This document shows positions 10,691 to 22,607 of a stretch of DNA of 64,000 bases, piece by piece. The translations under genes were made by a program, and so were the position numbers. The notes beneath the pieces are model-generated. The model did no database searches. It worked only from the letters and a program-made list of their open reading frames with translations, and was not told the origin of the DNA. Source of the DNA: Hippasteria phrygiana (lineage: Eukaryota; Echinodermata; Asteroidea; Valvatida; Goniasteridae); contig JAZGUH010000143.1 in the NCBI GenBank assembly GCA_037893225.1, positions 1-64,000 of the forward strand, read 5' to 3'. The stretch's first letter is position 1. The number at the start of each line of letters is the position of its first letter.

Positions 10691-10841
10691 GTTTACATGA
10701 CTTCTGACTAGCCCCCTGAACAAAGACACTGACAATTTGGGAGACCGCCAACATACAGGGCAAGTTTTGTACATGTAGCTCAGTTGGTAGAGCACCAGTA
10801 CAGTATTTCGGAGGTCGCAGGTTCAAATCCTGTTCCTGGCA
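10691..10841 (+). repeat. tRNA-derived SINE, copy A
   Basis: It shares with the copies at 17601 and 27401 the leader TGACTTCTGACTAG, GACAATTTGGGAGACCGCCA and the tRNA-like body TAGCTCAGTTGGTAGAGC (A box) to GGTTCAAATCC (B box). The body ends CCTGGCA. A TACATG insertion splits the acceptor region. It lacks the conserved 3' tail (TTTCTTTGTTCACTTTG) of the other copies, being interrupted by the hAT-like end at 10845. Confidence 0.7.
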
Positions 10842-10844
10842 TTC

Positions 10845-11033
10845 AGTGTTGTAGTCGAGTACTTCTTTTTTCCCGAGTACCAAGTACATGTACTGCCGAG
10901 TCCTAGATTGCCGAGTACCATTCAAGGCCGAGTACTTTGCCAACCGAGTACAAGTACAGGTCTCCGAGTACAAGTACTTGTACGAGTCTGCGTACTTGTA
11001 TTTCCGAGTACGAGTACGAGTCAGAGTACATTG
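10845..11033. repeat. CGAGTAC-rich cluster, hAT-like terminus
   Basis: It begins CAGTGTTGTAGTCGAGTAC, typical of a hAT terminal inverted repeat. At least ten GAGTAC hexamers follow at irregular spacing up to 11030. Such subterminal repeats are usual in hAT elements. No opposite end is found nearby. Confidence 0.45.
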
Positions 11034-11909
11034 TGCATGAAGCCGAAAATTATGTGTTAATAATATGTGATAAAAACTAGATTTTTCAACAATTTGAAAT
11101 TTGTTTTTTAATCTGCAATAGCAGTCCCAGATCAAAGTGTTTTCCAAGGAAATGCTACACAGCTGACATACAGACATGAAAGGTCATAATAACATTAATC
11201 TACAGTGCATTTAAAGTCCCAAGCCTTCTTGTATTTTGGGCCCTTGGATTCCTCAGACTAAAAAAACCAAACTACACGCATTCAAATGGCTGAGAAAAGA
11301 CTTTTTATTTTAACTTTCAACAGATGTTCTTACAAATCTTATGCCTGGTTTTTCTTGCTAATGCAAATTTCCACATTTATAAGTAAAGCTGTGATGTAGT
11401 TTTGTGCACCAGTAGTATCGCTACTGGTTCTTGCACAAAAGCTTTTTAGGCCGTTTCTTTTTTACTTGGATTACAGATCCACCGCCGGAAAAAATCGGAT
11501 AAAATGTTTTATTTTTAAAACATCGCTGCCGAAAATTTTTGAATTCAACAACCACCCCCCCCCCCCCCCCCAAACAAAAAATTGCTGCATCGAACTTTGA
11601 AAGTACAATAAACAATCCCGGCAGCGCCACACCATCGAAGACCATATAAAATAAGCATACAATGTAGGACAATATGCAGTGAACACTTATTATTTACCGT
11701 TTTTGTGTGGAATCCGATCCGCATGTGTGCATACATGTACAATACATGTACATGTACATGTACATGTACAATACATGTATCTACGTACTGCCATGCAAAA
11801 GTAAATTTATACACCAGCTGTACGATTTTCAACATGAAGTTTTACTTGAAAACATGGATGTTAAATACATTTTCCATGTGTGTCTTGTGTGATTATTTTA
11901 GTCAGTAAT
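11034..11909. other. Non-coding stretch before the first DIRS copy
   Basis: No gene is supported. It holds a poly-C run at 11555-11570 and a TACATG cluster at 11733-11778. Confidence 0.45.
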
Positions 11910-12060
11910 CCCCCCCCCCACAGAAGTGTGTAAGCGAATACTTACCCGTAGAGCCACTACTAATGCATATTTCCATAGAGGGCACAGTACACTTGCTAAG
12001 ATTTTCACACAATAGCCTTCCCACCATGCCCTCGGCATGTCCGCCATGTTAGCTTCCTCT
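11910..12060. repeat. Left inverted terminal repeat of DIRS copy 1
   Basis: It begins with a run of 10 C, then ACAGAAGTGTG and TTACCCGTAGAGCCACTA. From TTACCC onward it is the reverse complement of 17124-17253, with scattered substitutions. The outer tip is unique to this end but is represented in the internal complementary region. Confidence 0.8.
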
Positions 12061-12128
12061 TTTCTCAAGTGACATAGCAGGTACATGTAGATCCGCAGCG
12101 AGCCCTCTGTGGGGAGGAGGGAGGGATG

Positions 12129-12225
12129 CTATATGGGTAAGTATTCACTAGTAGACCCCTTCCTCACTAGTGGGGGGGGGGGGAGTCTACAGCGCTCATC
12201 TTACCCGTAGAGCCACTACTAATGC
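12129..12225. repeat. Internal complementary region of DIRS copy 1
   Basis: The first half is complementary to the left tip (GGGTAAGTATTCACTAGTAG, ending in 13 G). The second half is complementary to the right tip (AGTCTACAGCGCTCATCTTA). The G run is longer than the 10 C at the matching end, showing homopolymer slippage. Confidence 0.75.
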
Positions 12226-12479
12226 AGAGTAGCACTGGTCATGTAGGTGGGAGCGACATGCTACTGTGTGAGTATAGGACAGGATCACTCCATACGGAGA
12301 AGGAGTATCGCTGTTGGGAGAAAGGGTTATCGCAACAGCATACATCAATCAGCTACCAGCGCAAGCTACCTAAATATACGAGTTGTGAGCTTACCGGTGG
12401 AATGAACCCGTCTACTGAAGTTGCTGAGGGGCAGGTTCTGGGGCCTGCGAAGCAGCGTCTCATGCCACCCGCTTTCCCA

Positions 12480-13641
12480 GCACGTCCTTCATTCTGGAGG
12501 ACGTCTTGCAGGTAGCAGGCTGTGAAAGTGTTAGACGTTTTTTAGCATGCCGCCTGTGTGATATCGGCCAAGACTCCTCCTTTGAAGAAGGCCCAGGACG
12601 TTGCCACTGCTCTGCCGTCATGAGCATGCACGGCAGAGCAAGCAGATGACGTATCCGGCCAGTTCTTTGATGCTGTCCGAATAGCAGTCACAATCCAGCA
12701 CGTGACGGTGCTCCGTGAAGCTGGACGATATGGAGGGGTGGAGGTGACGAACAGACTCGTCGCCTTGCCCCGGACCAGTTCAGTCCTATTGAGGTACCAC
12801 TTTAGCGTTCGAACTGGGCACCACTTCTTATCTTCCCGTACGGACGACTGCGAGCGCATGTCCGGAACGAAGATGTCTGGTGGAGCAAAGGACTCGGACT
12901 GGTTCTTGGTGAGGAAGGACACCTTTGGGACTAGACGTACCCCATTTGGTACCTATTGAATGTGACCCGGCTCAATGCAGAGGGCATGTAGTTCGCTACG
13001 ACGTCGTGACATAGCTACTGCCAGTAAGAAAGCGAGCTTGACAGATAAGTCGAGCAAGGTCGCCTGGCCCATTTGTTCATAGGGGGAGGGGGGGGGGGGG
13101 GCGTGATAGTGCCTCCAGAACTTCGGAGAGGTCCCAAGAAGGAAGGAGCTTGCGAGTTGGTGGCCTCTCTATAAACATTCCTCGGAGAATGTGACCGAGG
13201 GCATGATTACTGGTAATTGACGACCCATCTGCGAAACCTTGATGGATGGCAGCTATGGCCGAACGGTAGTTCCGGATCGTGGCCACTGTGAGGCCAGAGT
13301 TGAACAAATAAACAAAGAAGTCACCAATGTTGCCGTCGACACCATTTGTAGTAATGGGGTAGGCGGCTATTGTAGACTTTCCTTGTGGAAGGTCTACGAC
13401 TGCGTGCTGCGAATACGGCAGCTTCCTCCGAAAGGCCCGCTGCGCGGAAGGAACGTTGGACAATGTCTAGCACGTCAGGTGAAGATCCCCGGGTGCTGGG
13501 TGAATGAACCTCGAGCGTAGCTGATAAAGAATGTCTGGTCGAGGTGGAAGAATTAATGGTCTGTGCACCAAGAGCTTGACCAACCGGGAAAACCAGGGTT
13601 GACGCGGCCAGAACGGGGCGACAAGGAGGATCCTGCATCAT
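12480..13641 (-). pseudogene. DIRS tyrosine recombinase, broken
   Basis: Pieces match the intact recombinase at 29709-30962. The N-terminal segment includes SPDVLDIVQRSFRAAGLSEE and ARSRRPSTRKVYNSRLPHYY. The C-terminal domain keeps VHAHDGRAVA (the HxxR box). The reading frame breaks at 13321-13463 and again at a poly-G expansion (13082-13101). The conserved Trp after ADITQAAC is a TAA stop near 12545, which removes the nucleophilic Tyr region (TACYL). Confidence 0.8.
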
Positions 13642-14984
13642 TCCTGTTCTACTTTCGTCAGTACCCTAAAGATCAGGGATATCGGCGGGAAGGCGTATGC
13701 GGACATCCCTTCCCAGGACATCGATAGGGCATCGACATGCCACGCCCTCGGATCTGGGTATCTGGTGCAAAACACCGGCAGCTGGTTGTTGTCTGCTGAT
13801 GCAAACAGGTCTACATGGGGGCGGTTCATGAGCGTGAAGATCTGCTCGACAAAAAAGCGTAGCTCCCCAACCCAAGCCTGAGGCGTCCGTTGTTATGGTT
13901 ACTGTGTGCTGCGGCCACGGAAAGGGTGTTTCGCGCATAAGGTTGGACGGATCGGACCACCACCGCAGGTGTGGATGTAAAAATACCGGAACCATACGAT
14001 GGATAAGGTGGCATTTCGGTCGGAAGTGTGCGAGGAGTTGGAGCTGGAGCTGGAGCGGGCGCATGTGGAGTCGGCAGTGAGGCACGAGGTCCACCATGCT
14101 TGGCATAAGGCCGAGCAGTCTCAGCCATGCCGCTGCTGGGGCCGTTGTTGCTGTGAGGAATAGATCAACGCACTGCTGTAGATTTAGAAAGCGCCTGTCT
14201 GTCGGAAAGACCATGTTCGTTCTGAGGTTTATCACAGCTCCCAAGAACATTGGGAACTGTGTAGGAATTGGGTGTGATTTTCCCGTGCTTATCAGAAACC
14301 CGTGACGCGTGACCAATGTTAGGGTTGAGGTGAACGCTTGGTTGGTTTCCTGCTCTGAGCGGCCAATGATCAGCCTGGAGGGCTGCTCCCACTGACTTCA
14401 GAATCCTTGTGAAAACCCGAGGAAATGTTGACAGTCCGAATGGGAGAGCCGTAAATTCGTAAGTCACCGATAGTGACGCAGAAGTATCGGAACATGAAGA
14501 TACGCGTCCTGCAGGTCGAGTGTAGCAGCCCATGCTTGGGCCAGAATTGAACCGAGGATTACCCGGAGCGTATCCATACGGAACCGTTTGGGGCGAATAA
14601 AGCTATTTAAAGGTTTCAGGTTGAGAATAGACCGCCATGTTCCTGTGTCCGCTTTCGGCGTGAGGAAAAAGGACGATAGAAAACCAGGTGAGTGTACCGT
14701 CCGCGGAACCAAGCGTATCGCTTTCTTGCGGAGGAGAGACTCGATTTCCGACTCTAGTGCCAGGCATTTGGCAGGGTCGGATGGAGTTTCTGTTTGACGA
14801 ATTACTATGTCCGACGGGGGGGGGGGGGGGTGCTCGTGAATTCCAATGCGTACTGACTGTCTTGAGCACCCACTGGTCGGAGACGACCCGAGACCAGGGC
14901 CCTATGAAAGCCTGGAGGCGGCCACCCACTGGCCCGACTGTGGGGGGGGGGGGGGGGGGGGGGCACCAGGGACTGTGGGCACAT
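13642..14984 (-). pseudogene. DIRS RT/RNase H/methyltransferase-like frame, broken
   Basis: RT pieces are readable: LNLKPLNSFIRPKRFRMDTL, LDLQDAYLHVPI and YEFTALPFGLSTFPRVFTRI. The region that would hold YLDD is disrupted: the frame jumps from FTRILKSVGAALQADH to a different frame. The RNase H start TTDASGLGWGA is followed immediately by sequence from the methyltransferase-like region, a deletion of about 360 bp relative to the copy at 31160-31520. Poly-G insertions at 14816-14830 and 14942-14963 also break the frame. Confidence 0.8.
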
Positions 14985-16976
14985 CACTTGCGCCACCCAC
15001 CGGAAAAGCATCTATCCGCTTCGCTTCGGCTTCCATGGAGTCCTGGAACTTATTGGCGAACAAATCCGGGCTAAACAACAGTAAAGCCTCCATCCGCTTC
15101 CTGGCCCCTTCCGAGGGGAGGTACAGGGAGTAGAGGATATTGGCCCAGCGGGCGGATGTTGTCATCACCAAAATACGAGCGAACTGCTCCAAAGACAGGC
15201 GGAGGGTCTTGTCGAGGCAGCGAAAAGCTGCGGAGAGCATATCCACAGAAACGGAAGTCCTATCCTCACAGCCTCTGACCAGGTACTCCGACAGCAGCAG
15301 GAGGAACGAGGTCGAACGCATTCCAAATCTGGAGGCCCAGTCTGTTTTCCTCAAAGTGTCCTCGAGTACGATTGGTAAACAGGGAGCGTGTCGAACCAGA
15401 CCCGCTACCATCGGCAGGCAAGCTTGTCCCTGATGGAGTCAGGGACTGCTGTTAATGTAAAATAGTCGTCAAAGTCCTTCGGTGGGAAACGGAAATATCT
15501 GTTGGTACATGTACGTTGCGCGAAGGACCGTCACACTTTGCGATCCGCTACAGCCTGATTATGTTTGATGCAAAACTGGTCCAGGGGTAGGATAGGAAAG
15601 GGCACCGAGCAACTTGCAGAAGCATCTTACGCGGTATGATTTTTGAATGATTGCTGGGCGGGGGGCTCGGGTTCTGTAGCTGTGGTGTCTGGAAGGCCCA
15701 AAACTGGGATCATGTCGCGTTGAACCAGACGCAATTGTGTCTTGATGGGGGAGAGATGATGCCTGTCAAAAATGTCACCCTCTTCATCAGATGACCCTAG
15801 GTCCAAATGCGAAGGGAGTGTGGCCTCCGGGACTGGTGCTCGCTCCCGGCCTGCCGGCACGGTGAGCGTTGGGGAGCCACCGCCGGTACCGAATCTCCAT
15901 CCGACTCCGAGAAAATTGCCTAAGGGTGGATGGAAATGGCCGGGACATCACGAGTCGGCGGGGCGTCACTGGGGGCGACACCGGGGACAAGTTGACCAAA
16001 GCGCGGAGCCGGCTGACCCATTTGTGGGGCGAGGAGGCCCGTGCTGGGGGGGGGGGGGGGATTTGGCCTGCATCAGGGGAGAACTGTCCCGTGTTAGGGG
16101 CGAACTGTTCTGTGTTATGGTCGAGTTTTCCGGCGTGAGGGGCGAGTTGGCCAACCGGCACGAACCCCGTAGTTGACAGGGTTGACAGGGACACGGTGAA
16201 CGCCTGGAAGGCCTGTAGGAGATCCGCATTGGAAACAGATTCCGCACGGTGAGTCCGAGGAATGGCGACGCTTCTTACGCGACTTCCCTTTCTTGGCTGG
16301 GCAACCCCGCGAACCCTCAGTATCCGTGGGTACGGTGTAGGGCGGGGGCACTGGAATTCTGGAGCAACGGAGTAGGTCCGAGGCAGAGGAAAGACTTGCA
16401 GCGGAGGCCCGTGGGTCCCCCACCGAACGGCCAGGGGCTAACAGCCCGGGCGGATCGGTGACTGCGCTGCCTGCAAGAGCAGTACCGCTACCCTGGGTCC
16501 CGTGGTCGTGTGCCAGTGACTCATGGGTAGGGACGGGCAGATCGGTACCCTCGGCCACACTGCCCGGTATCGAGGGGTGGCCGGAGGCACCTGAAGGCAA
16601 ATTGGCAGGGAGGGTATCCCGCTTGCCTTTGAAGCTTTGGACCGGGTTGTGCGATTTTTGGCGACTCTTACCGGTCAGCTTCTTAGTCGGCTGGTTCCCC
16701 ATTATCCACGGCCGGAGGAACGGGCTGAATATAGCCCGATCCCCGGCCTTTGGGGAGGCCACCGCCCATATCTGGGAAGTGGGGTGAAGTCTGTGTAAGG
16801 TGGAGGGTAACCCAACAGATTCACGGTTCAAGGTCGGAGGCAAGGCCGTGGGAGGAGGGTATCTCCCTGGTCTCGGCCCCTAGAGGAGCGGGCAGTCCCG
16901 TGGAACCCACGTCCACTGGTACCGCTCCGCACCTAGCCGCCTTACGCTTCACATTTCTCTCTTCACGTGAAGCCAT
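14984..16976 (-). pseudogene. DIRS gag-like protein, broken
   Basis: The start (MASREERNVKRKAARCGAVP) and segments NQPTKKLTGKSRQKS, KKGKSRKKRRHSSD, and TLRKTDWASRFGMRSTSFLL, then SEYLVRGCED, match the intact gag at 32697-34982. At least four frame breaks occur, one at a poly-G run (16050-16062). The Arg-rich tail is deleted. Confidence 0.75.
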
Positions 16977-17123
16977 TTTAACTTAAAATAACACTGTAGA
17001 CACAAGATGATAAACTCTACAATCTTTATTGAACAATACTTAGCAAATGTACGGCAGACGTAGACGTAAACTGCGTGAGAACACGCCACTGAAAATTTCA
17101 CGTCCTACACTGATCAGCGCTAA

Positions 17124-17270
17124 AGAGAAAAGAGGAAGCTAACATGGCGGGCATGCCGCGGGGAATGGTGGGAATGCTATTGTGTGAAAATCTTTATAGC
17201 GAGTGTATTGCGCCCTCTAGGGAAATATACATTAGTAGTGGCTCTACGGGTAAGATGAGCACTGTAGACT
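17124..17270. repeat. Right inverted terminal repeat of DIRS copy 1
   Basis: Reverse complement of the left repeat, ending TAAGATGAGCACTGTAGACT at 17270. This is the 5' end of the element relative to its genes. Confidence 0.8.
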
Positions 17271-17600
17271 ATGTAAGTTTCCAACACAAAAACACCCTCT
17301 CCTTCATGGAAAAAAACATGCCACTTCCCGACATGACATCACTGACTGCGCGACAGTCAATGTTAAACCGCCATCTTGAATAGCCTCATTATGTATGAGT
17401 CATGAAGCATTAAGGGCCGTGTTATGAATATTTAACAGGTCAATCGCCGTGACCATCATAAATATTGAAACTAGAATCCCCATGCCTTATAAGGGTATGG
17501 GCAATTTAAATTTGAATGCCTGTATCAGAAAGCGCCAATTCCACTCAAAAGTGAGATCAACGATCACCAAAAGGGATTTTCAAATCCTGGCATCGGCATG

Positions 17601-17815
17601 GGTTTATGACTTCTGACTAGCGCCCACCCGAACAAAGATACCGACAATTTGGGAGACCGCCAACATAGGGCAAGATAGCTCAGTTGGTAGAGCGCCGGTA
17701 CGGTAACCCGGAAGTCGCAGATTCGAATCCCGCTCCTGCCAGTTTCTTTGTTCACTTTGAAAATGTATTCAAATTTACCTAGTCAGTTTCCCTTGTGGAT
17801 TGTTTGATAAATAAA
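17601..17815 (+). repeat. tRNA-derived SINE, copy B
   Basis: Complete-looking copy: leader TTTATGACTTCTGACTAGCG, tRNA-like body with A box TAGCTCAGTTGGTAGAGC and B box GATTCGAATCC ending CTGCCA, then the tail TTTCTTTGTTCACTTTG through CCTTGTGGATTGTTTGATAA and AAATAAAA. The tRNA-like body plus a shared non-tRNA tail marks a SINE rather than a tRNA gene. Confidence 0.75.
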
Positions 17816-18795
17816 ATAGAAATATATTTGGGTGAAAGAGAATGTTTGTTACTGATAACGTTTAAATGGTAAAATTTGTTGTTTTTTACTAGTTATTGAC
17901 CTATGGGCTTGTCAGTGCATGCAAAGGACCACGCGTACATGACCTTATTACTAGCTGTGTACTGTATGCCTTGCGCGATGCGCCATGTGGTTAGCACTGA
18001 AAGATGTAACATGGATACATGTATTTATATTCCCCTGATTCTTAACCAATCAGACTGCTCCGTCTCATTTCGGTAGCGAGCCCCATATGTTGTGCACAAA
18101 GATAAGAATGTCAATGTATTATTCAAGTAGGTAATTGGATTCGAAGCACACGCATATTAGGATCGAGGATGTACGTACCGTCCCCGCAACTGAAACTATA
18201 CCCCTGCGCTATACCCCTGCCCCGGACGAATGAAACCATCCAATTACCGACTTGATTTCTCGTCTAGGCCAAGTGCAGAATGCTATTTCTGGTTCTATTC
18301 AATGCGGACAATGTTTTGTTCGAGACATGAAAACGCCCTTACATTTCTGTATGGCAAATACACTCACATACATGTACAATCAAGACGTGAAGACAACAAG
18401 AATTACTGTGACCGACCAGCATGAAAACTTTCAAGTAGGATTTTTGGTTTTCATAATTTATGTCCTTTGTAAGATGGCACACGATAGACCGCGCTGTTCT
18501 AGATTTCAATTTGAAAGCAAGTAGGCCTATATGTTTTACCTTCCAGCATGCATCGATCTTCGATTCTGAGTGGTCCATTATTATTGATGCATGATATACA
18601 TGTAATAACCACAATCTTAGTTTGCTTTATAGCCGCTATGTCAGTGGAATACGGGAAAACACTGCACAGACACACTCACTATATTTTCCAGTAGCCACTT
18701 GTGCTGATCAGGTACATTGTTACTAATATTTCTTTATATTAGTTGAACCAGAAACTATTAACCCTATCAGGACCAATGTGCCCCCTGTGCTGTGA

Positions 18796-18826
<31 letters not shown>

Positions 18827-19641
18827 CCCCCACCAAACTGTTGGCAGTAACTTTTTAACCCAATGTCCCATCACCTCAAAATTTTCTGACTTTTTCCTAA
18901 ATTTGTGTAACATCATAGTGGTAAAACGTTTTTGTAATCGGGGGTAAGCTGTTGCCATGGCAATAATTGTTATTGATCGTGAAACTCACATATTTAATGT
19001 TAATACGGAATTTTTGAACAGAAATTCCACTTTTTTTCTTCTTTTTTTTTACAGAAAAGTGATAGTGATGTGTCCTGTGATATTGTTCAATTCATTTTTA
19101 AAATTCAAATGGCCACCACATCCAGCATCCATCTTTTCGGCCTGTAAATAAGGGTTCAAATTATATAAAAAAGAATTTAACAATGAAATCATTTTAGCAT
19201 GCTAAAATACTGTAGCATTGTCAAACAAGCCATATTTTTGCACCCTGGGTCCATAAGGCCGGATTCATATTGATTTTGGTGATTATGTTAAAATAAACAA
19301 GTTGCTGAGTTTCATAACTGTACGTATGGAAAGTATGGGGGAAAAAACGGTTAAAAAGCACCCTCTATGTTACAAATTCATTTAAATGCATTTAAATTTA
19401 GGCTATGGGAGTGTTCTCCCTTTTGCTTAAATAAATTTAAGTGAAATGCGTTCCTAAAAGTGTGTTATAATTTATGGCCGGTATTGCTATGAATGCCTTG
19501 AAGACAAAACCCATAATAAGGTATTCGACTAAAAGCCGAAATACCTATTCTCCCAGAAACATATCCGCAAATTAACTAAAAAGTATATGTACACAATGTA
19601 TAAACTTACTATTATTTGTCTTTTTCATTCTGGTTTAGAAA
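17816..19641. other. Non-coding stretch with long poly-C
   Basis: No gene is supported. A run of 29 C lies at 18796-18824. The sequence around it (TTAACCCTAT at 18760, TTTTTAACCCAATG at 18855) resembles the termini of TTAA-type MITEs. The remainder is AT-rich. Confidence 0.45.
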
Positions 19642-21215
19642 ATGGATATAAGGAAATACTTTTTGGTGGCTGCATCCCAGCATAATGCCCAACCCGAGAA
19701 GAAGCAGGATGATGGTAAGATCGAGGAATCTCAAACAGAACAAGGTGAATGTTCCAGCGTTGAGTTGGGGACTACTGCTCAACAATTACACAATCAACCG
19801 TATCAACCTCAAGATGTTAGTTGCATCCCAGTCCAAACACTCCCAAATCGTAAATTAAAGTTTCAGTAAAGGTGGTTCGTAGACTTTCCATGGGTTCATT
19901 TTGATCAGAACATAGGTGGGTATACTCTTCCACTGGTGTGCCAGTGAGTCTCTGGAAAATCTTACTCAGCTTACCCGCTGTGCAGATGATGCGTTTGTGT
20001 CTAAGGGATTTCGCAACTAGAAGAAGAGCAGGGAGAAATTTAGACAATATGAAAAGTCAGCCACTCACAAGCTTGCCTCTAAAATTTCGAAGAAACCAAG
20101 CTGATGTCAATGTGCAACTTGACTGTCGACTTTGAAAAGAATACTGCATGGTCAGCTCTTCTGAAGATTATTCTGTCTTTAAAGTATCTGGCACAACAAA
20201 GCATGCCATTAGAGAAAACTACTGCTGTTGCGGGCTGATGATGATGAAAATCTGAAAAGATGGCCGACGTGAAATTCAGAACGAGATTTTGCAGTTGATG
20301 TGGTATGCTATGTTGAGGGATATTTGCAGTGATGTGAACAAAATGTCTACTTTCAGGGCAAAGAACAGGAGATGGGTGTGTGTGTGCATTATATTAGTGA
20401 TTCGTTTGTTGTTCAGGAGGAATCGACAACTGGGGAAATCGCTTTGTAAGATGCTACAGGATGATCTGATAAGGCTGCAACTGCCTATCAAACACCTTGC
20501 AGCACAAACATACATGTACATGTACGACGGAGCAAGCAACATGTCTGGAAAATACAAAGGATGTCAGGCAGAGATTAAGAAAATTCAAGTGTTGGCTAGT
20601 TATTTTCACTATGGAGCTCATGTAACACCTTGTCACTTCCTAAGCATTGCAAACGGCACCATACATGTATAAGAGTTGCTGTCAGTCATGTACATTTGTA
20701 CAGGAACTCGGCAACCTCTATACCAGCTCCGGAAAGTTCAAACACCTGTACTTGAATCTACATTCTGACGATACTGAAAATCCTTCCCCTACACGACTGA
20801 AGCCAATATGCAGAACTCGTTGGTTGACGCGTTGCTCTGCAGTAAAATCAGTCTTGCAGAATTATGAAGCCGCACTGGATGCCCTTCAGGAAGCAGCTGC
20901 TAACTTTAGTAAAAACACTTATTCGCGAGCTTACGGCCTCCATAGTTGTCTTTCGTCAGGAAAATGCATTCTTGGCTTGTTTGCATCATTACCAGTGCCT
21001 TGAAAACTTCAATGTGGCTCTTCAAGGATCAGATCCGACAGTTTCTGGGATGATTGATGCTGCAGAAGTGACCAGACATAATCTCCTCACCCTTTGTTGG
21101 ACCAACAATTTAGGGAGGTCTTTGAAGCAACAGAACAGCAACTCATTCAGTGCAACCTGGAACCAGTGATTCTTCCAAGTATAGTGCAAACTTCAAAAAA
21201 GAATTCCACTTTTCA
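19642..21215 (+). pseudogene. hAT transposase of the TTF zinc-finger type, broken
   Basis: It starts MDIRKYFLVAASQHNAQPEK. After KLKFQ and a stop the same frame continues RWFVDFPWVHFDQ, the TTF-finger motif that precedes the transposase domain in ZMYM1-like hAT proteins. Further frames give NKMSTFRAKN, YDGASNMSGKYKGCQAEI (a conserved catalytic-region block, here MYDGASNMSG), HYGAHVTPCHFL, LKPICRTRWLTRCSAVKSVL and ENFNVALQGSDPTVSGMIDA, and end near EPVILPSIVQTSKK. At least four stops or frameshifts separate them. The C-terminal dimerisation domain is not seen. It is a different hAT family from the 5.3-10.0 kb element. Confidence 0.7.
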
Positions 21216-21883
21216 GTAGCAATCGACACCCTTGTGCATAGAATGCTGGGAAAACAGAGAAAACAGAGGGAACAGAGGAAAAAAATGCTTTTCTTGTAGA
21301 CAAAAAGGAGCAATTTATAGACATCAGGTATCAGGTCGGGGAAACTCGGGGATGAGATTCTAAAAAAATGAAAAAGTCAGAATTTGTTTCCGTCTTGGGA
21401 AGTGAGCACGCGTGCAGCACGAAAAACACGTGCGCAGCACGCGGGCACGGCAAAGTCCATACGATTAACATGTCAAACAGCACTGCAAGGTATTGGAAAA
21501 TGCTTGACGTTTACTATGGTAAAATGATGTCATTCGTAAGTATTTTTTTTTATTTTGAGAAATTTGAGGGAAAAGAAGAAAAATCTGACAAAAAGGTGCA
21601 ACAAAATTTAATTATAAATGTTACCAGTAAGAGCGTATCACAAGCGCCTTCCCCCGCGACGCATAGTTTATTTCGGCATCGCACCCTAGCCTCGCTTTAT
21701 CCAGACCCCGGCTCTGTCAATTTCCGGATGATCAATTCCGACAGAAAAAATCTTCCACAAAGGCTCCAGATTTCGATTTCACCCATTCCCACTATACATA
21801 CGTGTACATGTACGTGGGGTATCCCACTTTGTTTCGGCAAGAGCCAATGGAATTCATCCTTTTATTCTGTCTCTCAATGGCAG
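21216..21883. other. Non-coding stretch left of the inverted-repeat structure
   Basis: No gene is supported. A long frame here (21368-22186) only exists because it runs into the (GTACAT)n array. A GTGCAGCACG-like short repeat lies at 21411-21440. Confidence 0.5.
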
Positions 21884-21936
21884 CCTGGAGCAAGTTCGAT
21901 CAGGGACCAATGGTTAACTAGTGGTTGGTTCGTGAC

Positions 21937-22168
21937 GTACATGTACATGTACATGTACATGTACATGTACATGTACATGTACATGTACATGTACATGTAC
22001 ATGTACATGTACATGTACATGTACATGTACATGTACATGTACATGTACATGTACATGTACATGTACATGTACATGTACATGTACATGTACATGTACATGT
22101 ACATGTACATGTACATGTACATGTACATGTACATGTACATGTACATGTACATGTACATGTACATGTAC
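21937..22168. repeat. (GTACAT)n array, about 38.7 perfect units
   Basis: 232 bp of uninterrupted GTACAT. The unit array is its own reverse complement, so the same repeat reads on both strands and can extrude as a cruciform. It gives poly-(Met-Tyr) and poly-(Val-His) frames that are not genes. Shorter clusters of the same motif are scattered through the window. Confidence 0.97.
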
Positions 22169-22607
22169 GTAGCGCATGAGCACTGAAGTTGAAGTGCGAA
22201 CAACTCTAGTCGAACTATTGTCATGTCAACGCGACCATGAGAAAATGGCGGTGGCTAGTTTTTTACGTTTTTGGACGAGTTCATAGATGAAAGCGAGACG
22301 GACGATATTTGCTCAGTACATGTACATGTATATCAACAATGTCACAAGTGGTAACGTGTGCTTTATTTCGACATGTTCAAAGAAAGACAAAGTAACAAAA
22401 AACGAACGTTCACTGCTGCTGAATATTTACGTTTTTTCGCAATTTTTCTGATAACTGGTCCTCTCTGCACTGTGCTATTAAAACGGCTATTGGTAACCCA
22501 GCGATGCGACCAACCTCGGTAGGCTGGTCGCGAATCGTCGACTAGACTAGTCCAACCATCGACGATGGTAAACGTGCGTTCGATCAGAGTTAGTTGAACT
22601 ATGGTTA

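Larger units (their letters stand above)
11910..17270 (-). mobile_element. DIRS retrotransposon, decayed copy
   Basis: It has the same architecture and orientation as the copy at 29211-35271: left poly-C end with inverted repeat (11910-12060), internal complementary region (12129-12225), recombinase, RT/RNase H and gag remnants read on the minus strand, and right inverted repeat (17124-17270) ending GTAGACT. It is about 0.7 kb shorter. A gap of about 240 bp removes the end of gag and the RT start; one of about 360 bp removes most of RNase H. Several poly-G expansions (13082-13101, 14816-14830, 14942-14963, 16050-16062) shift frames. No target duplication is visible, as expected for tyrosine-recombinase elements. 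Confidence 0.85.

Noticed and set aside
10774..10841. Functional tRNA gene
   Set aside because: The body is part of a repeated SINE with shared leader and tail, and the acceptor and anticodon arms are disturbed. The same holds for 17664-17741 and 27490-27557.
21368..22224. 272-, 116-, 89- and 84-codon frames of Met-Tyr or Val-His repeats
   Set aside because: They are read from the (GTACAT)n array on either strand. The upstream part has no recognisable domain.
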